Part shown: in pieces, positions 36,183-45,619 of the stretch | Layout of the letters: the number at the start of each line of letters is the position of its first letter | How positions within the stretch are numbered: position 1 is the stretch's first letter | Notes under the pieces: model-generated | The model's database searches: none | What the model was told of the DNA's origin: nothing | Seen by the model: the letters and a program-made list of their open reading frames with translations, nothing else | Program-made: the position numbers and the translations under genes | Assembly: GCA_040007095.1 (NCBI GenBank) | Contig: JBDTVS010000051.1 | Location: 16,234 to 80,233 of the forward strand | From: JBDTVS01 sp040007095 | GTDB lineage: Bacteria; Acidobacteriota; Vicinamibacteria; Vicinamibacterales; CAVVIG01 | Reading direction: 5' to 3' | Length of the DNA stretch: 64,000 nt

Positions 36183-37202
36183 ATGCCGATCGTTGGTGCA
36201 GCCGTGTCGATATCCGAGGTGCAGGTGAACGTCAGCTTACGGGAAGCGCTGGGCGGCAAACGGGTCCTCGTGACCGGCGGGGCCGGATTCGTCGGCACGC
36301 ACTTCGTCGAGGCGCTGCTCGACGCAGGTGCCGAGGTTCGCGTGTCGATTCACCACCGGCCGATGATCATCCGCGACGCGCGCATCGAACAGATCGCGGC
36401 GGATCTTTCGCGGCCGGAGGATTGTCTCAGGGCGTGCCAGGGCACCGACTATGTCGTCCATGCGGCCGGCGCGGTGGCGGCGGCTGGCGTGACCGCCTCG
36501 AATCCGATGTCGGCGATCGCCGCCAATCTGGTGTTGACGGTGCGGATGCTCGAAGCCGCCTGGACCTGCGGCGTCCAGCGATTTCTCGTCTTTGGCAGCA
36601 GCACGGGGTATCCCGTGACCGGGCATCCGGTCGGCGAGGACGAGATGTGGAGCGGCCCGACCCATCCCTCCTACTTCGGCTACGGCTGGATGCGACGATA
36701 CCTGGAGCGGCTGAGCGAATTCGTGGCCGCCAAGAGCACCATGGGCATCGCGTTGGTGCGTCCCACCGCGGTCTACGGTCGATGGGACAACTTCGACCCG
36801 AAGACCAGTCATGTGATTCCGGCGCTCGTTCGCCGGGCCGTCGCGCACGAAGACCCGTTCGAGGTCTGGGGCACCGGCGACGAGGTCCGCGATTTCCTCC
36901 ACGTGACCGATCTGATACGCGGGAGCCTGTTGCTGCTCGCCAATCATGCGGTCTGCGACCCGGTGAATATCGGCTACGGACGCACCGTCCGCATTCGCGA
37001 GGTGGTCGATGCGATCCTGCGCGCCGCTGGCCACACCCAGGCCCGGGTCGTATTCGACGCCTCGAAGCCCACCGCCATTCCGGTGCGCACCGTGGATACC
37101 TCGAAGGCCCAACGTCTGCTCGGCTTCGAACCCAGCGTGGCGCTCGACGCTGGCCTGGCGGACACGGTGACGTGGTACCGGCAACGATTGAAGGGCCAAT
37201 GA
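36183..37202 (+). CDS. NAD-dependent nucleotide-sugar epimerase/reductase (SDR), variant active site
   Basis: This extended short-chain dehydrogenase of 339 residues has the Rossmann motif VLVTGGAGFVGTHFVEALL, YVVHAAGAV, VFGSSTGYPV and RPTAVYGRWDNFDP. The expected YxxxK catalytic pair reads YGWMR: Tyr is present but the Lys is Arg. The last four bases overlap the next gene (ATGA), so the two SDRs form a unit. I took the ATG at 36183; a GTG at about 36222 is an alternative. The substrate is probably a GDP- or UDP-sugar. Confidence 0.8.
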   Translation: MPIVGAAVSISEVQVNVSLREALGGKRVLVTGGAGFVGTHFVEALLDAGAEVRVSIHHRPMIIRDARIEQIAADLSRPEDCLRACQGTDYVVHAAGAVAAAGVTASNPMSAIAANLVLTVRMLEAAWTCGVQRFLVFGSSTGYPVTGHPVGEDEMWSGPTHPSYFGYGWMRRYLERLSEFVAAKSTMGIALVRPTAVYGRWDNFDPKTSHVIPALVRRAVAHEDPFEVWGTGDEVRDFLHVTDLIRGSLLLLANHAVCDPVNIGYGRTVRIREVVDAILRAAGHTQARVVFDASKPTAIPVRTVDTSKAQRLLGFEPSVALDAGLADTVTWYRQRLKGQ

Positions 37203-38206
37203 TTTCAGACGAAGTACTACGCGCGTTCGACGGCCGGACGGTGCTGGTCACCGGGGGCACCGGCCTGATCGGCCGACAGGTCGTGGACCTGCTCTGCACG
37301 GCGGGCGCGCGCGTGCGCGTCGTCTCGCTCGACCGGATTGCACTCGACTCGCGCGTCGAGTGCATCTACGGCGACCTGACCGAGTTCTCGTTCTGCCGGG
37401 AGGTGATGCGCGACATCCAGATGGTCTGCCATCTGGCCGGCGTCAAGGGATCGATCGATGTGTCGCGGACACAGCTGGCCAGTCACTTCGTGCCGACGCT
37501 GATGTTCAACACCAACGTGCTCGAAGCGGCGCGAAGAGGCGGCGTGAAGCAACTGGTCTGCACCAGCTCGATCGGCGCCTACGCCAGCGCGGAGCTGTTC
37601 CTGGAGAGCCCGGAGACGGGCACCTTCACCGATGCGCCCATGGATTTCGCCGGGTGGGCCAAGCGGGTCGCGGAGCTGCAAGTACACGCCTATGTTGCGC
37701 AGTACGGCTTGACTGGCTACGCCCTGGTGAGGCCGTCCAATGTCTATGGACCAGGCGACAACTTCGATCCGGAGAATGCGATGGTGGTGCCGACACTCAT
37801 GATGCGCATCCACCGTGGCGAGCGTCCGGTGATGATTTGGGGAGACGGCACCGCGATCCGCGACTTCGTCTACAGCCGGGACGTCGCCGAGGGAATTCTC
37901 CTGGCGCTGCACCACGGCACGCGAGGCTCCTACGTCAATCTCGGCAGCGGCGCCGGCGTCACAATCCGCGAGCTGGTCGACGCGCTCAGCGGGTTTCTCG
38001 ACTTCACCTACCAGTTCGACGTGAGCAGGCCTGGAGGCTTCCCCAGGCGCGTCATGGACGTCTCCCGGGCCCGGGAGTGGATCGGCTATCAGCCGACGAC
38101 ATCGCTGACCGAGGGTCTGCGAACGACCTGGGACTGGTTCGTCGAGAACCAGGACGAATACCTGCAGAAGCAGAACTACTTCAAAGACGCGGCCCCTGGC
38201 GCATAG
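37199..38206 (+). CDS. NAD-dependent nucleotide-sugar epimerase/reductase (SDR), variant active site
   Basis: A second extended SDR of 335 residues starts within the stop of the first (ATGA). Motifs are VLVTGGTGLIGRQVVDLL, MVCHLAGVKG, CTSSIGAYASAE, VRPSNVYGPGDNFDPENAMV and WGDGTAIRDFVYSRDVA. At the catalytic position it reads FAGWAKRVAELQ: the Lys is kept, but the Tyr is replaced by Ala if the alignment is right. It may be a reductase with a changed mechanism or a family in which Tyr is not needed. Its 3' end overlaps the convergent gene by 26 bases. Confidence 0.8.
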   Translation: MISDEVLRAFDGRTVLVTGGTGLIGRQVVDLLCTAGARVRVVSLDRIALDSRVECIYGDLTEFSFCREVMRDIQMVCHLAGVKGSIDVSRTQLASHFVPTLMFNTNVLEAARRGGVKQLVCTSSIGAYASAELFLESPETGTFTDAPMDFAGWAKRVAELQVHAYVAQYGLTGYALVRPSNVYGPGDNFDPENAMVVPTLMMRIHRGERPVMIWGDGTAIRDFVYSRDVAEGILLALHHGTRGSYVNLGSGAGVTIRELVDALSGFLDFTYQFDVSRPGGFPRRVMDVSRAREWIGYQPTTSLTEGLRTTWDWFVENQDEYLQKQNYFKDAAPGA

Positions 38207-38789
38207 GTCGATCGGAGGCCTCGGTGCCCGGCATCGGCCGATACCACTCGATCAGGCCGAGAAACGCCGCCTCGGCCCGCTGGCGCAGGCGACGATGAGA
38301 CGAGCCGGCGTAGGTGTCGTCGTTGCAGAAACGAGTGATGTCGATTGACGAGATCGCTCCGAGCAGCCGCTCGACCTCGTTGAACAAGTCGTCGTACGGT
38401 CCGGTGTCGAGATAAAACAGGATCCCGAACGGCACGGCGCGTAAGCGATCGAGCACCGCAACAGGAACGTCTTCGAGCCGGTATCGTCCAGCCGTCGGGT
38501 AGGCGTGAAACGTCAAGGCGCAAGGGGCGGCCTGGCGCAGGGCTTCCTCGTCGCGCGCATGGCTCATGACGTGGAGCGCCGGCGCGGGACAGCGCAAGAC
38601 GATCTCCTCGAGCAGGGCCTGCAGCCGTCCCATGTTGGCCGAACGCAACACGAAAATCGGGCGGTCCCACGACAACGTCGCCGGGTCGACCGCTTTGTGC
38701 ATGTCCTGGAGCAACAGGTCGAGCACCGCGCGCAGGCTGATTGCCGGTTCGGTGTCGGTCCTCGAAGTACGAGTGGCTTCCTCCGGCAT
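38181..38789 (-). CDS. Unknown protein, paralogue of the one at 42899
   Basis: I do not recognise the family. The 202-residue product is a soluble alpha/beta protein. It shares with the gene at 42899-43525 a run of motifs in the same order: WDRPIFVLRSA, then APxLHVMSHARDE, then TFHAYPTAGRYRLEDVP, FGxLFxLD and a C-terminal EAAFLGLIEWY. It is convergent with the SDR and overlaps its end. Both paralogues sit beside glycosyltransferases, so a glycan role is possible but unproven. Confidence 0.65.
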   Translation of the reverse strand: MPEEATRTSRTDTEPAISLRAVLDLLLQDMHKAVDPATLSWDRPIFVLRSANMGRLQALLEEIVLRCPAPALHVMSHARDEEALRQAAPCALTFHAYPTAGRYRLEDVPVAVLDRLRAVPFGILFYLDTGPYDDLFNEVERLLGAISSIDITRFCNDDTYAGSSHRRLRQRAEAAFLGLIEWYRPMPGTEASDRPMRQGPRL

Positions 38790-38961
38790 CTTCGTCAGGC
38801 GGCCACTCGTAGAAGCGGGTTCGGCGGGATAGTTCGCGGAATGACTGCTGCCGCGTCGACTGGTCGGGCCGATCCGGGCTTTCCTTCGGGGGAGGCTCGC
38901 ATGTCCGGCAGGATACTACATCGTTGGTCGACGATTGGTAGTGTCTCAGCTTCAACGATCA

Positions 38962-39036
38962 ACCACCGAGGTCACCGAGATCACCGAGACAAGGCCCAAG
39001 GTTTCGGCTCAGCGCACTCGGTGTGCTCGGTGGTGA
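38962..39036. repeat. Hairpin element of 9-nt units (ACCGAG dialect), complete
   Basis: The left arm is three 9-nt units (ACCGAGGTC, ACCGAGATC, ACCGAGACA). The right arm is GCACTCGGTGTGCTCGGTGG, approximately the reverse complement. About 25 bases of loop lie between. It lies in a 324-base gene-free gap between a minus- and a plus-strand gene; the rest of that gap (38790-38961) shows nothing. Confidence 0.65.
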
Positions 39037-39113
39037 TAGGCAATTGAGACAGTACGCGACGACGCTCCCGGATCGCGAGCGCCCGATTTGCGTATAACAT
39101 CGGACCGCCCACC

Positions 39114-41366
39114 GTGTCGAACCCTGCCGATCAGCCGCTGGTGTCAATCCTCTCCTTCTGCAAGAATTGCGCACCCACGATCCGCCGCAGCATCGACAGC
39201 GTCCTCGGTCAGTCTTACCGCCACCTCGAGTTCGTGGTGCAGGACGGCGCCTCCACCGATGGAACGCTCGAGATCCTGCAAGGCTACCGGGACGATCGGA
39301 TCAAGATCGTGTCTGAGCGAGACTCGGGTCCCAACGAAGCATTCTGGAAGGTCTTGAACCGGTGCCAGGGCGAGATCATCGGCACGTGCCTTGCGGACGA
39401 GGAACTTCTCCCCGACGCCGTGAAGACCGCTGTCGAAATACTTCGAGCACACCCGGGCCTCGGCGCCGCGACGTGCGACGGCTACATCACCGATGCGGCC
39501 GGTGACGTGGCGGGCACATTCGTCGCCGGCGAGTTCGATCTGGTCGACGGCCTGTTCGGGCGTTACTGCCCGTTCTGGCCCGGTTCGTTCTTTCGCCGTC
39601 AGGCGCTCGTCGACGTCGGCCTCGCGTATCACGAATGGTCGATCGACGCGCTCGAGTTCGAGGTGTGGTGTCGCCTCGGCACAGAGCACCACGTGAAGTA
39701 CTTCCCGGTGTTGCTGTCGAAATACGCCGTGCACGCCGAGCAGTTGAGCAATACGCCGAAGATCTTCGACGTCAACATGAACAGTCGGATCGGGATCATC
39801 GAACGGCTGTTCTCGGAGAGCGGATTCGCGGGCGACCATCCTGCGACCAAGAGTGCGTGTATCTACAACCAGTACTATCTCTATTACAACCACGCGCGGG
39901 CGTACAAGATCTTCGACCACATGGAGATGTTGTACGACCGGATGATGGTGTTGCTGAAGGATCTGGATCCGGCTGAATGGGAGAAACAGCGCCAGGCCCC
40001 CCGCCACGAGGCGATCCACTCAATCGTCGCGCCGCCCATCCCCAAGGCGGTCTACGACGATTTCGCGACGCTGTACTATCGGCGCGGACAGATCCGGCAG
40101 GCGTTGGAGATGTGCGAGCGCGCCGACGATTCGTCGAGCGACCTGCTGGCGTGCCGAGCGGTGCTCCGACTCCCCGCGGCGACCGCCAACGATCCGCTGG
40201 CGATGCAGCAGCGCTGGGCCGCAAAGCACGTCATGGCACCGGCGATCGCGAGCGCGAACCTGCCACGACGCGCTGATCAGGGTGACCGGATGATCCGCAT
40301 CGGCTATCACTGCGCGTTCATGGACAGCGACACGATTCGCTTTCAGATGAGCGCCGTCATCAAACGGCACGACCGACACGAGTTCACCGTCATCGGCTAT
40401 TCGCCGACTGAAGTTGCCGTCGATATCCGGGACGCATTCGACCTCGTCAAGGTGACGGGCGGACTCTCGGACGACCAGTTTGCGGCACTGGTCCGAGCCG
40501 ACGGGATCGATATCTTCGTGGAGATGACCGGCTTTTCGCCGCTCCATCGATTCGGCGCCATGGCGCTGCGCTGCGCCCCGATCCAGATCACATATATCAA
40601 TCACCTGGGAACGAGCGGCGTGCCGAACGTCGACTACATTCTGGCCGACGAAGTGTCGCTGCCCGTGGACGAAGAGCGTTCTTATACCGAGAAGGTCTGG
40701 CGCCTGCCCGGTTGCTTCTTTTGCTTCAACTACGACATGGTGGAGCTGCCGCCGGTGGCCCCGCCGCCATCCCGCACCAACGGCTTCGTGACCTTCGGGT
40801 GCTTCGGCAGCGGCGGAAAAATCAATGACGACCTGATCGCGATCTGGGCGCGTGTGCTCGCCCGGGTGCCAGACTCGCGCCTCTACCTGCGCAATCAGGA
40901 GCTCACGCCTCGGGACAACCGGCAGTTCATGATCGACAGGTTTCGCCGACATGGCATCGCGGCGGAGCGTGTCCGGGTGGCAGCCGGAGCGACGCGCCTC
41001 GAGATCCTGCGTTCGTACGACGAAGTCGACATCAGCCTGGACACCTGGCCGTATTGCGGCGGCAACACCATTGCGGAGTCGATCTGGCAAGGTGTGCCGG
41101 TCGTGACCCTGAAGGGCACGCGATTCGTCAGCCGCTACGGTGCCTCGTTGTTGCTCGCCGCCGGGTGTCCAGAGCTCGTCGGCGTGACGAAGGAGGCGTA
41201 CATCGACGTCGCCGCCGGGCTCGCAAGAGCACCGGAGCGGCTGGCTCACTACCGACAGCATCTGCGATCGATGGCGCGGGAGTTCGGGTTCAGCGATGCC
41301 GAGCGATTCGCGCGGAAGCTCGACGAAGCGTATCGGTCGATGATGCGAACCGCTCACAGCCCGTAA
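39114..41366 (+). CDS. Two-domain glycosyltransferase: GT2 fused to GT41 (O-GlcNAc-transferase type)
   Basis: In this 750-residue protein residues 1-260 form a GT2 domain (VSILSFCKNCAPTIRRSIDS; VVQDGASTDGTLEILQGY; DEELLPDAV as the DxD-like site). A short helical TPR-like linker follows, and from about residue 385 a GT41 catalytic domain: IRIGYHCAFMDSDTIRF, TYINHLGTSGVPNVDYILAD, FGCFGSGGKINDDLIAIW (UDP-binding Lys) and SLDTWPYCGGNTIAESIWQG. GT41 enzymes attach GlcNAc-like sugars to Ser/Thr, and the GT2 part could extend them. The start is GTG with no obvious ribosome site. Confidence 0.88.
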   Translation: MSNPADQPLVSILSFCKNCAPTIRRSIDSVLGQSYRHLEFVVQDGASTDGTLEILQGYRDDRIKIVSERDSGPNEAFWKVLNRCQGEIIGTCLADEELLPDAVKTAVEILRAHPGLGAATCDGYITDAAGDVAGTFVAGEFDLVDGLFGRYCPFWPGSFFRRQALVDVGLAYHEWSIDALEFEVWCRLGTEHHVKYFPVLLSKYAVHAEQLSNTPKIFDVNMNSRIGIIERLFSESGFAGDHPATKSACIYNQYYLYYNHARAYKIFDHMEMLYDRMMVLLKDLDPAEWEKQRQAPRHEAIHSIVAPPIPKAVYDDFATLYYRRGQIRQALEMCERADDSSSDLLACRAVLRLPAATANDPLAMQQRWAAKHVMAPAIASANLPRRADQGDRMIRIGYHCAFMDSDTIRFQMSAVIKRHDRHEFTVIGYSPTEVAVDIRDAFDLVKVTGGLSDDQFAALVRADGIDIFVEMTGFSPLHRFGAMALRCAPIQITYINHLGTSGVPNVDYILADEVSLPVDEERSYTEKVWRLPGCFFCFNYDMVELPPVAPPPSRTNGFVTFGCFGSGGKINDDLIAIWARVLARVPDSRLYLRNQELTPRDNRQFMIDRFRRHGIAAERVRVAAGATRLEILRSYDEVDISLDTWPYCGGNTIAESIWQGVPVVTLKGTRFVSRYGASLLLAAGCPELVGVTKEAYIDVAAGLARAPERLAHYRQHLRSMAREFGFSDAERFARKLDEAYRSMMRTAHSP

Positions 41367-41469
41367 GCGTGGCACTCCCGCGCTTTTCACGTCGGTGTCG
41401 TACGACCGCGGCCCCTGTGAGCGGCGCGTCTCGCCCGTCTAGAGCAATTTGGAAAGCGAAACCCTCTGC

Positions 41470-41498
41470 CTTTGTGCTCTTGGTGTTTTTTGTGGTTC
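41470..41498 (+). repeat. Hairpin-family half-element (CTTTGTGG dialect)
   Basis: The arm CCTTTGTGCTCTTGGTG then TTTTTTGTGGTTCC is almost the same as at 30382-30409, including the flanking CCAA. It lies between two convergent genes. Confidence 0.5.
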
Positions 41499-41524
41499 CA
41501 AAGAGTCGCGCCCTGCTTGAGACC

Positions 41525-41564
41525 AGCATCACCACACACTGGTCAAGACTGGAGTGGTGATGCT
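41525..41564. terminator. Perfect 11-bp inverted repeat between convergent genes, possible terminator
   Basis: AGCATCACCAC at 41525-41535 pairs with GTGGTGATGCT at 41554-41564, with an 18-base loop. It lies in the 255-base gap between the convergent glycosyltransferase genes ending at 41366 and 41622. No T-run follows, so a bidirectional terminator is only one reading. Confidence 0.35.
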
Positions 41565-41621
41565 GCGCAACCAGGTCGACAGTGGCCACGACCGCAACAT
41601 CACACTTACAGCCTCCTGAGT

Positions 41622-42902
41622 TCAGGGCTCCCGCGGGGTGTGATAGCTCGCCCATTCCTGCTGGAGCACGAGCAGGCTCTCGTTGGTTGATCCCGGCGAC
41701 TTGAGAGCGGCGGCGAGATACAGCGAGTGGCGACGGGCGTCCCGGCGGAGATCGCTCGCCCGCCACGACTCCAAGGCCTCGTCGATCTGACCGCGGCGCT
41801 CCAGCAGCACGCCTCGTTCCCAGTGCACATCGAGCAGCTCTGGCGCCAGCCGAATGGCCGCCTCGTACATGTCGAACGCGAGATCGATGCGACCGTCGGC
41901 CGCATATGCCTGAGCAATCTCGCACGCTAGCGATGCTTCAGACGGCATCAGGCGCCACGCGACCTCGAGGATGTCGAGGGCCGTGCGCTCATCCCCGTCC
42001 ATCCGCCGCCCGCGCGCGATCCGGATGTAGCCGTCGACCGCGAGCGCGGCCAGCCTCGGCTCGGGCAGGCGGCTGGACTCGTCGGCCACGGTCAGGCAGA
42101 AGGCAACCGCCTCCCTGCGAGCGCCGAGATGCTTCAGATCGTCGGCAAAGCTCAGGACCGTTCCGATGCGACACGCCTGCAGCAGATCGCTTCGCCCTTC
42201 GAACAGTCCGGTCTCGGCGGCGAGATCGGCTATCGCGCGCAGTCGCCCCTGAACCAGGCGCGACACATTGGCCGGGATCCGGCTCAGTTGTCGGTCGTGC
42301 TGACCATATTTCGAGGCGACGCCCGGCAAGTACGAGATCGCGCCGACCAGCGCGAGCCTGCACCAGAGCTCGAATTCACCGCAGTCCAGGTTCCAATCGC
42401 GAGTCTGGAGTCCGGCCAGTTCGAGCGACGTTCGACGAAACGTGGCAGCCGAGAAGTGCGGGCAGAACCGGTTGGCCATGTACGCGAGGAGATGGAAGGG
42501 CCGGCCCTTCACGGTGTCCACTACGCGGCCGTCGATATCGGTCAGATACGTGTCTCGGGTCACCGCGGCCACGTTCCGATCGGACTCGAGGGCCGCGACC
42601 GCCTCCGCAACAGCGTCGGGCAACAGTTCTTCGTCCGACAGGCAGGCGCACACGTAATCGCCGCCGCAGCGGCGCAGCGTCTGCCAGAACGCCGCCGCCG
42701 GGCCGCTATCGGGTTCCGATCGAAGGCTGATGCGCGGGTCGTCGTACTCCCGGAGCACTTCGAGCGTCCCATCCGTCGACGCCCCGTCCTGAATGATGTA
42801 TTCGATGTCCTGGTACGTCTGGGCGAGCACGCTTTCCACGCTGCGCCGTATCGTGCGCGCGCGGTTTTTGCAAAAGAGAAACACCGTGACTCGTGGCGTC
42901 AT
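41622..42902 (-). CDS. GT2 glycosyltransferase with C-terminal TPR repeats
   Basis: The 426-residue product has a GT2 domain (residues 1-230) with VFLFCKNRARTIRRSVESVL, IIQDGASTDGTLEVL, DEELLPDAVAEAV and the GEFELWCRLAL region. About 150 residues of TPR-like helices follow (LACEIAQAYAADGRIDLAFD; LDVHWERGVLLERRGQIDEA). The GT2 part is clearly related to those at 39114 and 50719. The TPR part suggests a protein acceptor. It begins with ATG overlapping the stop of the upstream gene. Confidence 0.85.
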   Translation of the reverse strand: MTPRVTVFLFCKNRARTIRRSVESVLAQTYQDIEYIIQDGASTDGTLEVLREYDDPRISLRSEPDSGPAAAFWQTLRRCGGDYVCACLSDEELLPDAVAEAVAALESDRNVAAVTRDTYLTDIDGRVVDTVKGRPFHLLAYMANRFCPHFSAATFRRTSLELAGLQTRDWNLDCGEFELWCRLALVGAISYLPGVASKYGQHDRQLSRIPANVSRLVQGRLRAIADLAAETGLFEGRSDLLQACRIGTVLSFADDLKHLGARREAVAFCLTVADESSRLPEPRLAALAVDGYIRIARGRRMDGDERTALDILEVAWRLMPSEASLACEIAQAYAADGRIDLAFDMYEAAIRLAPELLDVHWERGVLLERRGQIDEALESWRASDLRRDARRHSLYLAAALKSPGSTNESLLVLQQEWASYHTPREP

Positions 42903-43525
42903 GCGCCTCCCGCAGATCGCGCCTCATCGGACAGCACAGGACCGTCGGGGAACCCCGGGTCCAGCTTGAGCTGATACCACTCCATCAGTCGAAGGAAGGC
43001 CGACTCCGCCCGTCGGCGCTGGCGCCAGTCCGACAACGCCGCATACGTGCCGTCCGCGAGGAAGCTGACCATCCCGTGCTCGCCAATCGCCGCGAGCAGT
43101 TTTTCGGCGTCGCCGAGCCTCTCCCCCGACGTGCCCGCATCGAGGAGAAATAGGGTTCCGAAACCGACGGACTGCAGACGGTCGACCGTCGCAGCCGGAA
43201 CATTTTCCAGACGGTAGGGTCCGGAGACAGGGTATGCGTAAAACGTGACGTCGCAGTGGGCGATGGCGCGGATGGCACTCTCGTCGCGCGCGTGGCTCAT
43301 GATGTGGAGCTTCGGCGCGGATGCATGCACCAGGATCTCGCCGAGAAAGGCCCGCATGCGTTCCATCGAGGCGGAACGCAGCACGAAGATCGGACGGTCC
43401 CAGAGCAATCGGTCCACGTGCACCGCTTCCAGGGACATGTCCCGCAGAAGCGTATCGAGCACTATTCCGATCGACTTCCCTGCCTGGCTGGCGGGACCTG
43501 GAGCCGGAGCACTTTCCGCTGGCAT
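42899..43525 (-). CDS. Unknown protein, paralogue of the one at 38181
   Basis: Family not recognised. The 208-residue product aligns with the protein at 38181-38789 over nearly its whole length: LLWDRPIFVLRSASMERM, APKLHIMSHARDESAIR, CDVTFYAYPVSGPYRLENVP and ESAFLRLMEWYQ. I chose the start at 43525 (MPAES) because it matches the start of the paralogue (MPEEA); the frame continues up to 43624. Its stop overlaps the start of the GT2-TPR gene (ATGA), so the pair is probably co-translated. Confidence 0.65.
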   Translation of the reverse strand: MPAESAPAPGPASQAGKSIGIVLDTLLRDMSLEAVHVDRLLWDRPIFVLRSASMERMRAFLGEILVHASAPKLHIMSHARDESAIRAIAHCDVTFYAYPVSGPYRLENVPAATVDRLQSVGFGTLFLLDAGTSGERLGDAEKLLAAIGEHGMVSFLADGTYAALSDWRQRRRAESAFLRLMEWYQLKLDPGFPDGPVLSDEARSAGGA

Positions 43526-43592
43526 GCGTCCTCGAATGATCAGGCGAAGATGTCTGGTTGAGTCGTCATGAGTTATCCGCATGCTCTCGAAA

Positions 43593-45158
43593 TCACAGCG
43601 GACGTGTGAACGCGACAAGACCACTTCGACCGAGAAGCTGAGTGACGCAACCCGGCGCCAGTTCCCTCACGCGCTCCAGCGCAGCTGCAGGGTCCCCCTC
43701 GACTGGACACAATGCCACACCGCCTGGCGCAAGATAATCCACCAGCGCCCGCACCCTGTCGAGGGGCGTGTCCAGACCGATCCAGGCCAACTCGATCAAA
43801 GGCTCGCCGACACCCGACCGGCTAATTCGCTCGAGGGCCGTTGCCGGCGATCCCTGGACAATCCGCGCCCATCCTCTGAAGTGGCAGCGCACTTCCAGGA
43901 ACCTCGCGAGCTCGCCGGGATGGACGAGCAGCCGATCGCTGACGCCTTCCGGCCACGGGTTGACGAGGAACAACTCGGCGGCCGGACACGCCTTGAGGAC
44001 GGTCAACAACACGCCGGGGCTCGGAGAACCAAACGAGTAGAAGCTCCGCGGAAGGTCTCGAAGCACGATGCTGGCGACCGTCGCCAGCTGCTCGAACGCG
44101 GTTCGAGGCGACTCGCCTTCCGCCCCGATCCTGCTGACGAAATCAGCGGCCTCAGCGCCAGGCTCCCAGCCCTCTCCGAGGGGCTGCGCGGTCCGTCCGG
44201 ATAGAGGCACGCCGCATCCAAAGCCTGGCGCTGAAGAGGCCTCCGATACGCACTCGGCAGTCGGAATCATCTGCTCGCCGAGACCCCAGTCGGGCCCGTT
44301 GGTCGCCGCCACGTTTCGGATCACCATCGGGTTCACGGTCGACGCGTCACGCGCACGTCGTCCATCGGCGTCGGGCCAGTGCTCCATGTGCAGTCCGAAG
44401 AGGCCGTCACTGCTGACGTCGAGCCACGGGTGCTGTTGCGACACGCGAAGCATCAGATCGTTGTCGTGCCAGCCCCATGGTCGATCCAGAGACTCATCGT
44501 AGCCCCTCACTTCGAACCACCGGTCGCGGTGCATCAGCTGGCCGCCTGAGAATCCCCCGAGGCAGCTGATGCCCAGGCGCTCAGGAGACAGCCCCGCAGC
44601 AAGCAAGGCTGCCAGCCGTCTCCATTCGCCGAGGTGTGGTCTGCGCTGGACGGTCGCCCACGGCACCTGGTACCGCCGCACGTAGCAAAACAGATCCGCG
44701 ATCGGCACGGGGAGGGTGATCTCGCCGCGAAGGAGGCGGCCGAGCGCGGCCAACGCGGACTCCGACCACAGACAGTCCGAGTCGGTGAAGAAGATGAACT
44801 CGCCTCGGGCCCGGCGGACGCCCACATTCACCGCGCAGCTCGGGAGCCATCGAACCTGGCCATCTCGCGATCCAGCGACTTCCGGCGCAACCTGATAAAA
44901 CGTGGTCATACGCCGCGCCGCGGGTCCGAACGGCACGTGGTTCGCCAGTGCCTGCGCGCTGGCCCAGTCGACGATCAGGACCTCGACCGCGTCAGACACG
45001 CCGGCGCGCTCGGCGCTGTCCGCCAGGAACGATACGGAGGTGCCAAGGCGGTAGAGATAGTCGCCCATGTAGTCATCGTTACGGCCGATGATGACGAACG
45101 AGACCAGCGGCCGACGCGACGCGGTGGGGTCAACCATCCACTGAGGGCCGTTCGTCAC
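43593..45158 (-). CDS. GT2-type glycosyltransferase with a C-terminal methyltransferase-like domain
   Basis: The 521-residue product has a GT-A domain in residues 15-270: LVSFVIIGRNDDYMGDYLYR, then FIFFTDSDCLWSESALAALG (DxD site) and FSGGQLMHRDRWFEVRGYDE with GWHDNDLMLRV. From about residue 345 a second domain without clear motifs has the look of a degenerate Rossmann/methyltransferase fold (SFYSFGSPSPGVLLTVLKAC; ELAWIGLDTPLDRV). It starts at the stop of a truncated methyltransferase gene (ATGA overlap). The sugar is unknown. Confidence 0.78.
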   Translation of the reverse strand: MTNGPQWMVDPTASRRPLVSFVIIGRNDDYMGDYLYRLGTSVSFLADSAERAGVSDAVEVLIVDWASAQALANHVPFGPAARRMTTFYQVAPEVAGSRDGQVRWLPSCAVNVGVRRARGEFIFFTDSDCLWSESALAALGRLLRGEITLPVPIADLFCYVRRYQVPWATVQRRPHLGEWRRLAALLAAGLSPERLGISCLGGFSGGQLMHRDRWFEVRGYDESLDRPWGWHDNDLMLRVSQQHPWLDVSSDGLFGLHMEHWPDADGRRARDASTVNPMVIRNVAATNGPDWGLGEQMIPTAECVSEASSAPGFGCGVPLSGRTAQPLGEGWEPGAEAADFVSRIGAEGESPRTAFEQLATVASIVLRDLPRSFYSFGSPSPGVLLTVLKACPAAELFLVNPWPEGVSDRLLVHPGELARFLEVRCHFRGWARIVQGSPATALERISRSGVGEPLIELAWIGLDTPLDRVRALVDYLAPGGVALCPVEGDPAAALERVRELAPGCVTQLLGRSGLVAFTRPL

Positions 45159-45619
45159 ACCGGTTCCTCGTCAGGCGATCGTGGGGCGGGACCTGGGGCA
45201 AATTGCGCGTACCAGCCTCGTGTGGTGTAGGGCACATCGACAACATCGTTCTTCAACTCGGCCGCAATCGCGTCCAGGATTCCGCTCAGCGTCGGTCCTG
45301 CCTGGCGAGCCAGGGTGGCATGCGATCGCCAGGCGTCCATGACCGCCTGTTTCGTCATGCTCGTCGAAAAAGTTGCGGAGAACGGCCGAAGCTCCTCAAA
45401 CAAACAACTGGCGCCCAGCACCGGCGTGGGGTCTTCACGACGTGTCCCGTACCCGTAGGCCGGTATGGCTGAGCGAATGATGGCTTCGATCCGCGCCTGC
45501 AACGGGTCATCCGGGTCACGGGGGTTCCAGAGACAGCAGAACCAATCTCTCGGTGCCACGACCCGCCGGCATTCCTTCAGTGTCGGCTCACCGAACACCC
45601 ACGCGCATGACGTCGCCAT
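45155..45619 (-). pseudogene. Truncated SAM-methyltransferase (C-terminal part only)
   Basis: The 154-residue frame matches the C-terminal half of a class I methyltransferase: EPTLKECRRVVAPRDWFCCL, NPRDPDDPLQARIEAIIRS, YGYGTRREDP and VVDVPYTTRGWYAQF. The N-terminal half with the SAM-binding motifs is absent; in its place, upstream of about 45600, a cysC fragment occupies another frame. The ATG shown (45619) lies in the cysC part, so its first about 10 residues are accidental. It is coupled to the downstream GT2 gene by ATGA, so the protein fragment may still be made. Confidence 0.65.

Noticed and set aside
38962..39036. Short regular units looked at as a possible CRISPR or VNTR
   Set aside because: Units are 9 nt with no unique spacers, and arms face each other as a palindrome; this is a hairpin repeat, not a CRISPR array.
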